From Arenicellales bacterium (lineage in GTDB: Bacteria; Pseudomonadota; Gammaproteobacteria; Arenicellales; JAJDZL01), in the NCBI GenBank assembly GCA_951813075.1, contig OX638343.1, positions 2,807,999-2,871,998 of the forward strand: a stretch of DNA of 64,000 nucleotides. The letters are read 5' to 3'. Shown piece after piece: positions 8,406 through 16,988 of the stretch. The translations under genes were made by a program, and so were the position numbers. Below the pieces are notes generated by a model. It had not been told where the DNA came from, did not search any database, and was given only the letters and a program-made list of their open reading frames with translations. Within the stretch, counting starts at the first letter, position 1, and every line of letters begins with the position of its first letter.

Positions 8406-9326
8406 GTGTGCCTGTGCACTCGATTCCCCGTTCACCTTCCATCATTCGGCTCAAGCAACTGAATTCGATACAGATTGTGCTGATTTCAACTGGTAGTCCG
8501 CAGAGTAGCGTGCCTAACATTCGCTGAATCGCTAAAAACACTTGAATGCCCGACTCAATAAATTCTATTTTCGGATTTGGGAAATCTCAATACAATTTGG
8601 ATAATATGATGAAGTCCGATAGTGTAAAGATTTTGAAGAGGATATACACTACATATCTCTGCACTTGAATAAGAACTTGTACAATACTCATACGTATCTT
8701 ATTGAAATAACGGAATAATGAAACCCATAGGGCAACCACCCACGAATTTCATCGATTGGTGCCGAAACTTTGGTACTGACCGATTGGCTCTGGCGCAACG
8801 GATTCATCTGTCCAAAATGCGATCACGACCGAGCCTGCTGGCTCAGATACCGTCATCTGCGCCAGGGCAGGCGCTCCATCCACCAGGTGTTGCCGACGTG
8901 GCTCGCCGTGATTTGCCTGATGAGCGGGGCGCCGGGGGCAAGGGCTTCATGGCGACTCACAAGGTAAATGATGTCCCCTCGCCGTAAGTGCGGCAGTTCG
9001 CTCCGGGCATCCGCGCCAGTGCCATGGTAAGACACACCGCCATTGGTATTGTCGACAAAACCTGACAGGGTTAATGATTGGCTACCTCTTACGCATGTTG
9101 TGATCAGCAACTTCCTAGCGCATCATTAGCGATACCTGACACGACGTGCTACATCGATATTTTCAGAAGTATATCAATGAGTTCGGGTTCTGGCTCAATC
9201 ACGCTTTCGGGAGGCTTGGCTGCCGCTGAGATCGATTCAGGTGGCTTTGGATCATGTCCCGATTCGACTCTAAACTTAAACAAGTTCAGAATTATGTTTT
9301 CTTATTTTCTTTTTACTTGAGGCTAA
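8406..9326. other. Intergenic region, about 0.9 kb
   Basis: Contains the IS1595-like transposase relic (8718-8935). A more GC-rich stretch at about 8820-9070 overlaps that relic. No other gene is supported. Confidence 0.4.
8718..8935 (+). pseudogene. IS1595-like transposase N-terminal relic
   Basis: The first frame reads PTNFIDWCRNFGTD. After a +1 shift it continues as DWLWRNGFICPKCDHDRACW and ends in LPTWLAVICLM. This follows the order of IS1595/IS1016-type transposase N-termini: a short helical segment ending FGT, W..GF.CP.CGH (first half of the zinc ribbon), then the TWF.AIYLM segment. The second CxxC half of the ribbon is deleted, and no DDE catalytic domain follows. It is dead. Confidence 0.55.
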
Positions 9327-11744
9327 ATGAAATTGAAAAAATCTGCTGAAGTGATTGTCATCGGTGGCGGTGTTGCCGGTTGCAGCGTCGCATACCATCT
9401 GGTCAAGCGTGGATGTAATGACGTGGTGTTATTGGAACGTTCAGAATTGACATCCGGTTCGACCTGGCATGCTGCAGGAAACACCCATGTTCTGCAGGAC
9501 AACGCCAATTTGTCCAAACTTCACTACTACACTGTCAAGCTGTATCCTGAACTTGAAGAAGAGACCGGCCAATCGTGTGGCGTTCACAAAGTTGGTGGTC
9601 TTTATCTTTCTACGACGCAGGAACGTCACGATCAGATCAGGATTCAGGCGTCGAAGGCTAAATATCTCGGTCTGGAATTTGACATGATTTCACTGGAAGA
9701 TGTTCACGAATTGAATCCACTGATCAATCTGAACGGTGTCTACAGCGCGATGTTCGAACCAAACGAAGCACATATCGATCCCAGTGGAGTGACCAATGCG
9801 TATGCCGCCGGTGCGCGCAAGGGCGGTGCAACCATTTATCGAAACTGCCCGGTAACGGCGACCACCCAGCAATCGAACGGCGGATGGATTGTCGAGACTC
9901 CTCAAGGAACCATCGAGTCGCGTTACTTGGTCAATTGCGCAGGTCTTTGGGGACGTGAAGTAGGGCGGCTGGCGGGTCTCAAGTTGCCTTTGATGACGAT
10001 GGAGCATCAGTATTTCGTGACTGAGAATATTCCCGAAATTGAAGCCTTGGACAGGGAATTTCCCCTTATTCATGACAATGACGGCGAATACTACATGCGC
10101 CAGGAGGGCAAAGGCCTTCTCGTTGGAGCGTATGAGAAAGACGGCAGGCATTGGGCAGTGGACGGCACTCCCGAGGATTTTGGTCACGAGCTGCTTCCGG
10201 ATGACCTGGAACGGGTATTGGACAATGTCCAACGCGCGATGAATCGAATGCCGTGTCTTGAAACCGCTGGTATCAAACGGGTGGTGAACGGTCCAATGAT
10301 TTGGACTCCAGACCTGCTCCCACTATTCGGCGCGGTTCCACAACTGTCCAATTACTTTCTGATTGGTGGTCTTATTCCCGGCTTCAGCATTGGTGGTGGA
10401 TTGGGATTGATGATGGCAGAATGGATTTTGGACGGACGACCGAGTCTGGATTTGTGGCCGATTGATGTTGCGCGTTTTGGAGACTGGGTAACGGATGACT
10501 ATGTTCTGGCAACTACTGCAGACAATTACCAGACTCGATTCCGAATTTTCTTTCCCTATGAGGAGAGAACAGCCGGTCGTCCGGTTCGAACCCGTCCAGC
10601 TTGGGAAGATCAAAAGCGTGCAGGTGCGTATTTTGGAGCGCAGTTTGGTTGGGAAGTACCGATGTGGTTTGCTCCTCCTGGTGTCGAGCCGGTCGAGAAT
10701 TTTTCGTTCAGACGAACGGAGTCGTTTGATCATGTCGCCCAGGAGTGCCAGAACGTCCGAACAAATGTTGGTTTATTGGACACGTCCGCATATGCGAAAT
10801 TCATCGTCGAGGGACCTCGAGCGCTGGAATGGCTGGATGGCTTGACTACGAACAGACTGCCGTCATTGCATCGAATGGCGTTGATTCCAATGGTTCATGA
10901 AGGTGGTGGGGTCGTTGCTGATTTCACTGTTGCGCGACTTGAAGAGGAAAAGTTTCTGCTGATTGGTGGTGGTGTCGCTGAAAACAACCATTGGCGCTGG
11001 TTCAGGAAGCATGCTTTCGGAACTGGTGTCGACATCACCAGCATGAGCGTTGATTGGGTGGGAATGTCAATTTCCGGTCCCCGTTCAAGAGAACTGATGG
11101 AACTGTTGACAGGCGAGGATTTCTCGCACGAAGCCCAACGTTTTATGGGAGTGCGAAAAATGACAATCGCTTCCACGGAAACGTGGGTGCTGCGAGTCGC
11201 GTTTACAGGGGAGCTCGGCTACGAATTTTATTTTCCAGCCGAGCATCAATTGGAAGTCTTGCAATTTGTGCTTGACCGTGGTGAACGTTTTAGGTTGCAG
11301 CAGCTTGGATCACGAGCCTTACTCACGCTACGTCTCGAAAAGGGTTTCGGAAGCTGGGGGCGAGAATATACAACTGAATACAATCCTTATGAATCCAGGC
11401 TGGATCGCTTCGTAAAACTTGACAAGGGAGAATTTGTAGGGCGCGATTTTCTGGTAGAGGCTAACAATGCGCCGCCGCGATGGTTATTGTCTTGTTTTAC
11501 GGTAGACGTTGATGAGCAAGATGCAGTCGGTGGTGAGCCAATACTGCACAATGGTGAAGTAGTCGGAATCGTCAGTTCGGGGGCATTTGGACATACGGTT
11601 GGACGCAGCATTGCTTTGGGATACATACCGCCAGACCGACTTGACGGAGGTCAATTTACCATCGAGATTATTGGCAAGCCAAAGTCAGCAAAACTTGTAA
11701 CAGAACCGTTGGTTGACCCTGAAGGTCTCCGGATGCGCAGTTAG
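9327..11744 (+). CDS. FAD-dependent dehydrogenase with GcvT domain (DMGDH/sarcosine dehydrogenase family)
   Basis: 805-aa two-part enzyme. The N-terminal DAO-type FAD domain begins with VIVIGGGVAGCSVAYHL (residues about 9-25) and has STWHAAG (about 46-52), where relatives attach FAD through His. It is followed by an FAO_M-like segment and then, from about residue 440, the GcvT aminomethyltransferase domain and its C-terminal barrel. This is the architecture of dimethylglycine and sarcosine dehydrogenases, which demethylate N-methylglycines and pass the one-carbon unit to tetrahydrofolate. The length fits. It stands alone with no glycine-cleavage or soxBDAG genes nearby. The exact substrate is uncertain. 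Confidence 0.88.
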   Translation: MKLKKSAEVIVIGGGVAGCSVAYHLVKRGCNDVVLLERSELTSGSTWHAAGNTHVLQDNANLSKLHYYTVKLYPELEEETGQSCGVHKVGGLYLSTTQERHDQIRIQASKAKYLGLEFDMISLEDVHELNPLINLNGVYSAMFEPNEAHIDPSGVTNAYAAGARKGGATIYRNCPVTATTQQSNGGWIVETPQGTIESRYLVNCAGLWGREVGRLAGLKLPLMTMEHQYFVTENIPEIEALDREFPLIHDNDGEYYMRQEGKGLLVGAYEKDGRHWAVDGTPEDFGHELLPDDLERVLDNVQRAMNRMPCLETAGIKRVVNGPMIWTPDLLPLFGAVPQLSNYFLIGGLIPGFSIGGGLGLMMAEWILDGRPSLDLWPIDVARFGDWVTDDYVLATTADNYQTRFRIFFPYEERTAGRPVRTRPAWEDQKRAGAYFGAQFGWEVPMWFAPPGVEPVENFSFRRTESFDHVAQECQNVRTNVGLLDTSAYAKFIVEGPRALEWLDGLTTNRLPSLHRMALIPMVHEGGGVVADFTVARLEEEKFLLIGGGVAENNHWRWFRKHAFGTGVDITSMSVDWVGMSISGPRSRELMELLTGEDFSHEAQRFMGVRKMTIASTETWVLRVAFTGELGYEFYFPAEHQLEVLQFVLDRGERFRLQQLGSRALLTLRLEKGFGSWGREYTTEYNPYESRLDRFVKLDKGEFVGRDFLVEANNAPPRWLLSCFTVDVDEQDAVGGEPILHNGEVVGIVSSGAFGHTVGRSIALGYIPPDRLDGGQFTIEIIGKPKSAKLVTEPLVDPEGLRMRS

Positions 11745-11971
11745 GATGCAAGTCGACAAATTGCAAATTCGTAATGTTTCGGCAAATTGTTTGAAAAAGT
11801 AACGAGTTCAAGCATTTCTCCTGTGTTTTGTACAAGAGCGGACAGATCCAAATCTGTCGCACTACATCGAGAGAATTTTACGTTTAGAATTAGGTGAATG
11901 ATCGATCCACAGCGACTGAAATGAAAAGACGATGAAATTCTTGACATTGCTTTAATTCAATTTTCAAAATA

Positions 11972-11999
11972 TTGTTTGAGTATGCTGAATTGGTATACT
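11972..11999 (+). promoter_or_regulatory. Possible sigma-70 promoter of ppk2
   Basis: TTGTTT (11972-11977), a 16-nt spacer and TATACT (11994-11999), 36 bp before the ppk2 ATG. A strong Shine-Dalgarno (GGAAGGAG, 12026-12033) follows. The -10 match is good and the -35 is weak. Confidence 0.4.
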
Positions 12000-12035
12000 G
12001 TTTAATCATGTATAGATGCAACATAGGAAGGAGTT

Positions 12036-12839
12036 ATGAATTCACAAGCTAAAGAGACAAAGCGAATCAAGAAAAAAGTGTTCGAAAATGAACTATTTCG
12101 ATTGCAGTTGGAGTTGGTTAAGCTTCAGGAATGGGTCAAAGAACATGGATTGAAAGTCGTAGTAATTTTTGAGGGGCGCGATGCAGCAGGTAAGGGAGGC
12201 GTCATCAAGCGAATCACTCAGCATTTGAGTCCCAGAATTTGCCGCGTAACAGCACTGCCCGCACCTACCGAACGTGAGAAGACGCAGTGGTACTTTCAGC
12301 GGTATTGTGTCCATTTACCCGCGGCTGGTGAAATGGTGCTGTTTGACCGTAGTTGGTACAACCGTGCCGGAGTCGAATATGTGATGGGATTCTGCGATGA
12401 AGAGGATTATCGGGAATTCATGCGCAGCTGTCCGGAATTTGAACGAATGCTGGTGCGCTCGGGAATTATTTTGGTCAAGTATTGGTTTTCTGTTTCTGAT
12501 GACGAGCAGGAAAAGCGCTTTCAAAGCCGATTGCTTGAACCACACAAGCGTTGGAAACTCTCACCAATGGATCTCGAGTCGCGAACTCGGTGGATGGATT
12601 ATTCAAGAGCTAAGGATCAGATGTTTGCGCATACAGATATCAAGCAAGCCCCGTGGTACGTTGTAAACGCTGACGATAAAAGGCTTGCGCGGCTCAATTG
12701 CATCCGACATTTGCTCAGCGTTATTCCGTACGAAGATCTCACACCGGAACCCATCGAGCTACCTGATAGAAAAGAAGACGCGGGTTACATTCGTCCGCCG
12801 ATGTCGGATCAGACGTTCGTGCCGGGTTATTACGAATAA
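12036..12839 (+). CDS. ppk2: Polyphosphate kinase 2
   Basis: 267-aa cytoplasmic PPK2-family kinase that transfers phosphate between inorganic polyphosphate and nucleoside di- or monophosphates. Walker A GRDAAGKGG is at residues 47-55. The lid region follows (LPAPTEREKTQWYFQRY), as does Walker B VLFDRSWYNR (about 101-110). The C-terminus WYVVNADDKRLARLN is also family-typical. The length matches single-domain class I PPK2. No ppk1 or ppx is adjacent. An excellent Shine-Dalgarno supports the ATG at 12036. Whether it mainly makes GTP/ATP from polyphosphate or acts on NMPs cannot be judged from sequence alone. Confidence 0.93.
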   Translation: MNSQAKETKRIKKKVFENELFRLQLELVKLQEWVKEHGLKVVVIFEGRDAAGKGGVIKRITQHLSPRICRVTALPAPTEREKTQWYFQRYCVHLPAAGEMVLFDRSWYNRAGVEYVMGFCDEEDYREFMRSCPEFERMLVRSGIILVKYWFSVSDDEQEKRFQSRLLEPHKRWKLSPMDLESRTRWMDYSRAKDQMFAHTDIKQAPWYVVNADDKRLARLNCIRHLLSVIPYEDLTPEPIELPDRKEDAGYIRPPMSDQTFVPGYYE

Positions 12840-12904
12840 TCACTCAAATTCCAGCGATCCGTATCTGAGATACCACGGCTACACACAGCTGAGAATAGTC
12901 AACT

Positions 12905-13480
12905 ATGGAAAGTTCCCCGAGCAGATATCCTGTTCCGGACATCAACGATATTCCAGAAGATATTCGGGACAGAATTCTTGCGGTCCAGGAAAAAGCTGGC
13001 TTTGTTCCAAACGTATTTTTAGCGCTCGCACATCGACCTGATGAGTTTCGTGCATTTTTTGCATATCACGATGCTCTGATGGAAAAAGAAGGTGGGTTGA
13101 CCAAAGCGGAAAGGGAAATGATCGTTGTGACTACGTCGGGAGAAAACAACTGTCAGTATTGTGTGGTAGCCCATGGCGCGGTTCTTCGAATTCGCGCAAA
13201 GCACCCGTTGGTAGCCGATCAGGTTGCAGTGAATTATCGCAAAGCGGATATCACACCACGTCAGAGAACGATGCTGGACTTCGCTGTAAAAGTCTGCAAC
13301 GAGTCTTGGGCTGTCAGCGAATCTGATTTTCAGGCAATGCGGGATGCTGGATTCAGCGATGAGGATATCTGGGATGTCGCTGGAATCACAGCGTTTTTCG
13401 GGCTGAGCAATCGCATGGCAAATGTTCTGTCGATGGAACCTAATTTCGAGTTCTACGCAATGGCGCGCGAAGTGAGTTGA
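12905..13480 (+). CDS. AhpD-like peroxidase-related protein (carboxymuconolactone decarboxylase family)
   Basis: 191-aa protein of the uncharacterised peroxidase-related enzyme family, AhpD-like. The redox core GENNCQYCVVAHGAVL (about residues 79-94) has the CxxC plus His arrangement that in AhpD reduces peroxide-oxidised AhpC. The rest is all-helical (KAEREMIVV upstream, FAVKVCNESW and FFGLSNRMAN downstream), typical of the CMD fold. No signal peptide is present. The stop lies directly against the stop of the convergent lysA gene with no gap. The physiological partner is unknown, since no ahpC is near. Confidence 0.85.
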   Translation: MESSPSRYPVPDINDIPEDIRDRILAVQEKAGFVPNVFLALAHRPDEFRAFFAYHDALMEKEGGLTKAEREMIVVTTSGENNCQYCVVAHGAVLRIRAKHPLVADQVAVNYRKADITPRQRTMLDFAVKVCNESWAVSESDFQAMRDAGFSDEDIWDVAGITAFFGLSNRMANVLSMEPNFEFYAMAREVS

Positions 13481-14755
13481 TTAAAAGGATTGGTTGCGAT
13501 AAATTTCGGGAATTGACTCAAGTTCGAGCATCTGATCTATTGATTCCCTTGCTCTGATAATATCCAGCCTGTCACCGCTCACAATAATCTCGGGTGATCG
13601 AGGCCGCGTGTTGTAGTTAGACGACATGACCGCACCATACGCTCCCGCGTTCAGTACGGCGACGAGATCGCCTTGTCGAATCGTGAGCGGGCGATCCTTG
13701 CCCAGAAAATCCCCTGATTCGCAAACCGGACCGACGACATCGTAGATTGCTTCGTCTGACCCGTTGTCGAGTTCGACCGGCACGATCTCCATCCAGGCAT
13801 CGTACAGAACTGGTCGTAGCAAGTCATTCATCGCACCATCTACAATCGCAATATTCTTTGTTTCAGCATTCTTGATGAATTCAACAGTAGTCAAGAATAT
13901 TCCTGCCGATGCCGCAATTGCGCGTCCGGGTTCAATTGCTATCTTCAAGTCACAGTTTCGGCGTTCCAATAGCTGGATGATTTCACTGCAATATTCGTTT
14001 ATTTCAGGTGGCTGCTCGTCTTGATACTGAATACCGAGCCCCCCGCCCAAATCCAAATATTCGATCGGCATGCCGTCCTTTTGAAGTTCTTCAGCAAGAT
14101 CAATGACTATCTCCAAGGCATTCAGAATCGGTGCCATTGAAGTGATTTGCGAGCCGATGTGAACCGCAATGCCGACAGTTCGCAAACAATCCTGTGTGAA
14201 AGCCTGTCGGTATATTCGTACAGCATCTTCGATCGGAATACCAAATTTTGATTCCCGCAATCCTGTAGAAATATGCGGATGTGTGACGGCATCAATATCT
14301 GGATTTACACGAAGACTGATTGGTGCGACCGAATTGAGTTCCCGCGCAACTTTCTGAACTCTCGCTAGTTCAGCCTCCGATTCCAGATTGAGGGACAAAA
14401 TACCGGATTTCAATGCCAGTCGAATTTCATCTTCGGACTTGCCGACACCGGAAAACACAGTTTGTCTGGGGTTACCACCGGCTTTCAGTACTCTTTGGAG
14501 TTCACCACCCGAAACAATGTCAAATCCCGAGCCAAGTTTGGCTAGAGCAGAAAGAATGGCCAGATTGGAGTTGCATTTGACTGAGTAACAGATTGTGACA
14601 TCGCGTTGAGCAAATCCATTTTTGAAAGCCCGCCAGTTGCTTGAAAGAGTCGTGTGTGAATAGACATAACACGGCGTTCCGAATCGTTCAGCGATATCTG
14701 TCAGAGGAATTTCTTCAGCGTGCAGAAGATTTCCGTCGTACGAAAATCCGTACAT
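13481..14755 (-). CDS. lysA: Diaminopimelate decarboxylase
   Basis: 424-aa PLP enzyme catalysing the last step of lysine synthesis, meso-diaminopimelate to L-lysine plus CO2. The alanine-racemase-like barrel carries the PLP lysine in YSVKCNSN (about residues 56-63), HIGSQI near 200, and the glycine-rich phosphate-binding loop LGGGLGI. EPGRAI and the C-terminal CESGDFLGK that contributes the active-site Cys are also present. The ATG directly follows the stop of the small lipoprotein gene lptM, so the two are translationally coupled. The gene is the last of an argH-lptM-lysA operon. The usual downstream partner dapF is absent here. Confidence 0.96.
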   Translation of the reverse strand: MYGFSYDGNLLHAEEIPLTDIAERFGTPCYVYSHTTLSSNWRAFKNGFAQRDVTICYSVKCNSNLAILSALAKLGSGFDIVSGGELQRVLKAGGNPRQTVFSGVGKSEDEIRLALKSGILSLNLESEAELARVQKVARELNSVAPISLRVNPDIDAVTHPHISTGLRESKFGIPIEDAVRIYRQAFTQDCLRTVGIAVHIGSQITSMAPILNALEIVIDLAEELQKDGMPIEYLDLGGGLGIQYQDEQPPEINEYCSEIIQLLERRNCDLKIAIEPGRAIAASAGIFLTTVEFIKNAETKNIAIVDGAMNDLLRPVLYDAWMEIVPVELDNGSDEAIYDVVGPVCESGDFLGKDRPLTIRQGDLVAVLNAGAYGAVMSSNYNTRPRSPEIIVSGDRLDIIRARESIDQMLELESIPEIYRNQSF

Positions 14756-14902
14756 CTAACTTTTTATGAGGGTAATGGGTATTGCTACAGGCACATCTGG
14801 TGCCATGGCCGTAGGTCGTTGGAGGTCTCCCTTTTTTCCGCAGGATGTCAGCGCAAATACTGAAGATAGTAAAAAGATCGCAACGATAAGTGATTTTTTC
14901 AT
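14756..14902 (-). CDS. lptM: LptM/YifL-type small lipoprotein
   Basis: 48-aa open frame, easily missed because of its size. It has a lysine-containing N-terminus, a hydrophobic signal segment and the lipobox LTSC at about residues 18-21, immediately followed by GKKGDL, the hallmark of LptM (YifL/LppL). A proline-rich tail follows. In E. coli LptM assists LptD disulfide maturation in the outer-membrane LPS translocon. Its place immediately before lysA (TAG at 14756-14758, lysA ATG at 14755) and 15 bp after argH is the classic gammaproteobacterial order. This supports it strongly. Confidence 0.9.
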   Translation of the reverse strand: MKKSLIVAIFLLSSVFALTSCGKKGDLQRPTAMAPDVPVAIPITLIKS

Positions 14903-14917
14903 GGTAATTCAATTCTC

Positions 14918-16318
14918 TCAGATTGGCGTAGTTTCGCCCAGTCGTTTGCGTCCCATCCGGACAGCTTCAAGCACTTGCTGAGGTGCAGTGCCACCGATAT
15001 GGTTTTTCGAATTGACAGACGATTCGGGTACCAAAACTTCATAGATATCTTCTTCAATTGAAGGGTGATACTGTTTGAGTTCTGCTAGTGAAAGCATCTC
15101 AAAATTACAGTTTTTTTCCAGACAATGTCGAACAATCTTACCGACGATTTCGTGAGCGTCTCGGAACGAAACTTTTCGCAACACCAGATAGTCCGCCAGA
15201 TCTGTTGCAGTGGCGAAACCTTCGGTAGCGGCAGCTTTCATTCTCGCCCGGTCGGGTTGGATATTCTGAATCATACCATGCATGATTTTAATACTGGCAC
15301 TGACGGTGTCGAGCGTATCAAAAAGCGCCTCTTTGTCTTCTTGGTTATCACGGTTGTAGGCCAATGGCTGAGCTTTCATGAGCATCAGAAGTGCCTGGAG
15401 ATTTCCAGCTGTTCGAGCACTTTTACCTCGAACAAGTTCAGCGATATCCGGATTTTTTTTCTGGGGCATGATGCTTGATCCTGTTGCGTAGGAATCACTG
15501 ATGGTAATGAATTGGTAGCCTGTTGAAGCCCAAATAACGAGCTCTTCGCCGATTCGTGACAAATGTACCATGGTGATTGCTGCTATTGAAGCAGTTTCCA
15601 TTGCAAAATCTCGGTCCGAAACCGCATCAATTGAATTTGACAGAACGCCTTCGAATCCGAGTTCACTTGCCGTCATTTCTCGGTCGATAGGGAAGTTTGT
15701 ACCAGCCAGAGCGGCCGCTCCCAAGGGCGATTGGTTGACTCTCTTTCTCGAATCCAGAAATCGCTGTCGATCACGGTCCAGCATTTCAAACCAGGCCATC
15801 AGATGATGTCCGAACGTAACCGGTTGTGCGACTTGAAGATGAGTAAATCCAGGTAAGACAGTATTTGCCTCCGACTCAGCGAGATTCAGCAAAGTATTCT
15901 GGAACATACACAGTTCACTGACGATCGAATCGGTGACGTCTCGCACATACAGTCTGAGGTCGGTCGCGACCTGATCATTTCGGGATCGACCGGTATGCAA
16001 TTTTTTACCAGCTTCGCCGATATGATCAGTCAAACGTTGTTCAATGTTCATGTGAACGTCTTCCAGTTCAATTGCCCAATCAAACTTATCCGACTCAATC
16101 TGGGATAGAATTAGTTCCAATCCGTCCGCGATGGCATCAAATTCTGTCTTTGTGAGGATGCCAACCTTGTGCAACATTCTTGCGTGAGCGATTGAACCCG
16201 CAATATCCTGACGATACAACCTTCTGTCAAATGCGACTGAAGAACTGAATTGCTCTACCACAGAGTTGGTTGGCTGAGTAAATCGTCCACCCCAGAGTTT
16301 GTCTTGGTTCTCTGTCAT
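14918..16318 (-). CDS. argH: Argininosuccinate lyase
   Basis: 466-aa fumarase/aspartase-superfamily enzyme that splits argininosuccinate into arginine and fumarate, the last step of arginine synthesis. Visible motifs are LWGGRFTQP at the N-terminus, HTGRSRNDQVATDLRLY (about 108-124), TVLPGFTHLQ with the catalytic His, and the superfamily signature GSSIMPQKKNPD (about 280-291). Length is normal. It is the first gene of the operon argH-lptM-lysA. Confidence 0.97.
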   Translation of the reverse strand: MTENQDKLWGGRFTQPTNSVVEQFSSSVAFDRRLYRQDIAGSIAHARMLHKVGILTKTEFDAIADGLELILSQIESDKFDWAIELEDVHMNIEQRLTDHIGEAGKKLHTGRSRNDQVATDLRLYVRDVTDSIVSELCMFQNTLLNLAESEANTVLPGFTHLQVAQPVTFGHHLMAWFEMLDRDRQRFLDSRKRVNQSPLGAAALAGTNFPIDREMTASELGFEGVLSNSIDAVSDRDFAMETASIAAITMVHLSRIGEELVIWASTGYQFITISDSYATGSSIMPQKKNPDIAELVRGKSARTAGNLQALLMLMKAQPLAYNRDNQEDKEALFDTLDTVSASIKIMHGMIQNIQPDRARMKAAATEGFATATDLADYLVLRKVSFRDAHEIVGKIVRHCLEKNCNFEMLSLAELKQYHPSIEEDIYEVLVPESSVNSKNHIGGTAPQQVLEAVRMGRKRLGETTPI

Positions 16319-16988
16319 TGCTAGTTGGTCTTAATAATGTTTTCTGCAAAAAATCACCCAAACTACGGATTACTCCGTATGCTGAATGGGTAAAGTTTTC
16401 TAGAAAATTGTTCGAGCTGTTGTTGATGACATCTATTGAAGCTTCCCGGCATCGGGTAAAAATTCGGCGTCATTAAACAATAACTTGTGCCTGAAAATAT
16501 CAGATCACGACCTATTTTCTCTTATATGGAAACCAATTTCATTATACCGTCTTCACTATTAATGTCGTCCAAGCGCTTAGCTCTTCGAACATACTTTCGT
16601 AAACGCTCCCTATTCAGATCGCGGATGCTCGCCATGACATACATCGGAACATTGATTGCACTTTCAAGTTCTTGGTCTTCTTCGACTTGTAGCGCGCTTC
16701 GCACCGAGCGCCCGTCTTGCTAGTTGAACATAGCGCTTGGAACGGATCGCAATATCAATTGACATTCGACATGAATTTTGTGATTAAGCGGATTCCGCGT
16801 GAATTCTAGCGGCTGCGGAAAGCGAGCAATAAGCCATTCCGTCGGCGAGAAATCGGGAATTTGACTTGAAACGGATCGGAATCAGCGTGTTTTACTTGGT
16901 TAAACTTTCGCTTTAATTGCGCTCCGACGATGTTGACGTTGCATCAAGACGAAATTTCAGATGATGAACGAATGTCAATTCAACGTAC
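16319..16988. other. Intergenic region, 670 bp
   Basis: Upstream of argH and downstream of the PbfA-like gene. A 60-codon minus-strand frame (16522-16704, GTG start) has protein-like, charged composition but no recognisable domain and no clear Shine-Dalgarno. It is left uncalled. No RNA gene or mobile element was recognised. Confidence 0.4.

Noticed and set aside
8853..9110. 85-codon minus-strand frame over the IS1595-like relic
   Set aside because: Antisense shadow in a GC-rich patch with no domain.
16522..16704. 60-codon minus-strand frame upstream of argH
   Set aside because: Protein-like composition but no domain, GTG start with no clear ribosome-binding site; cannot be separated from chance.
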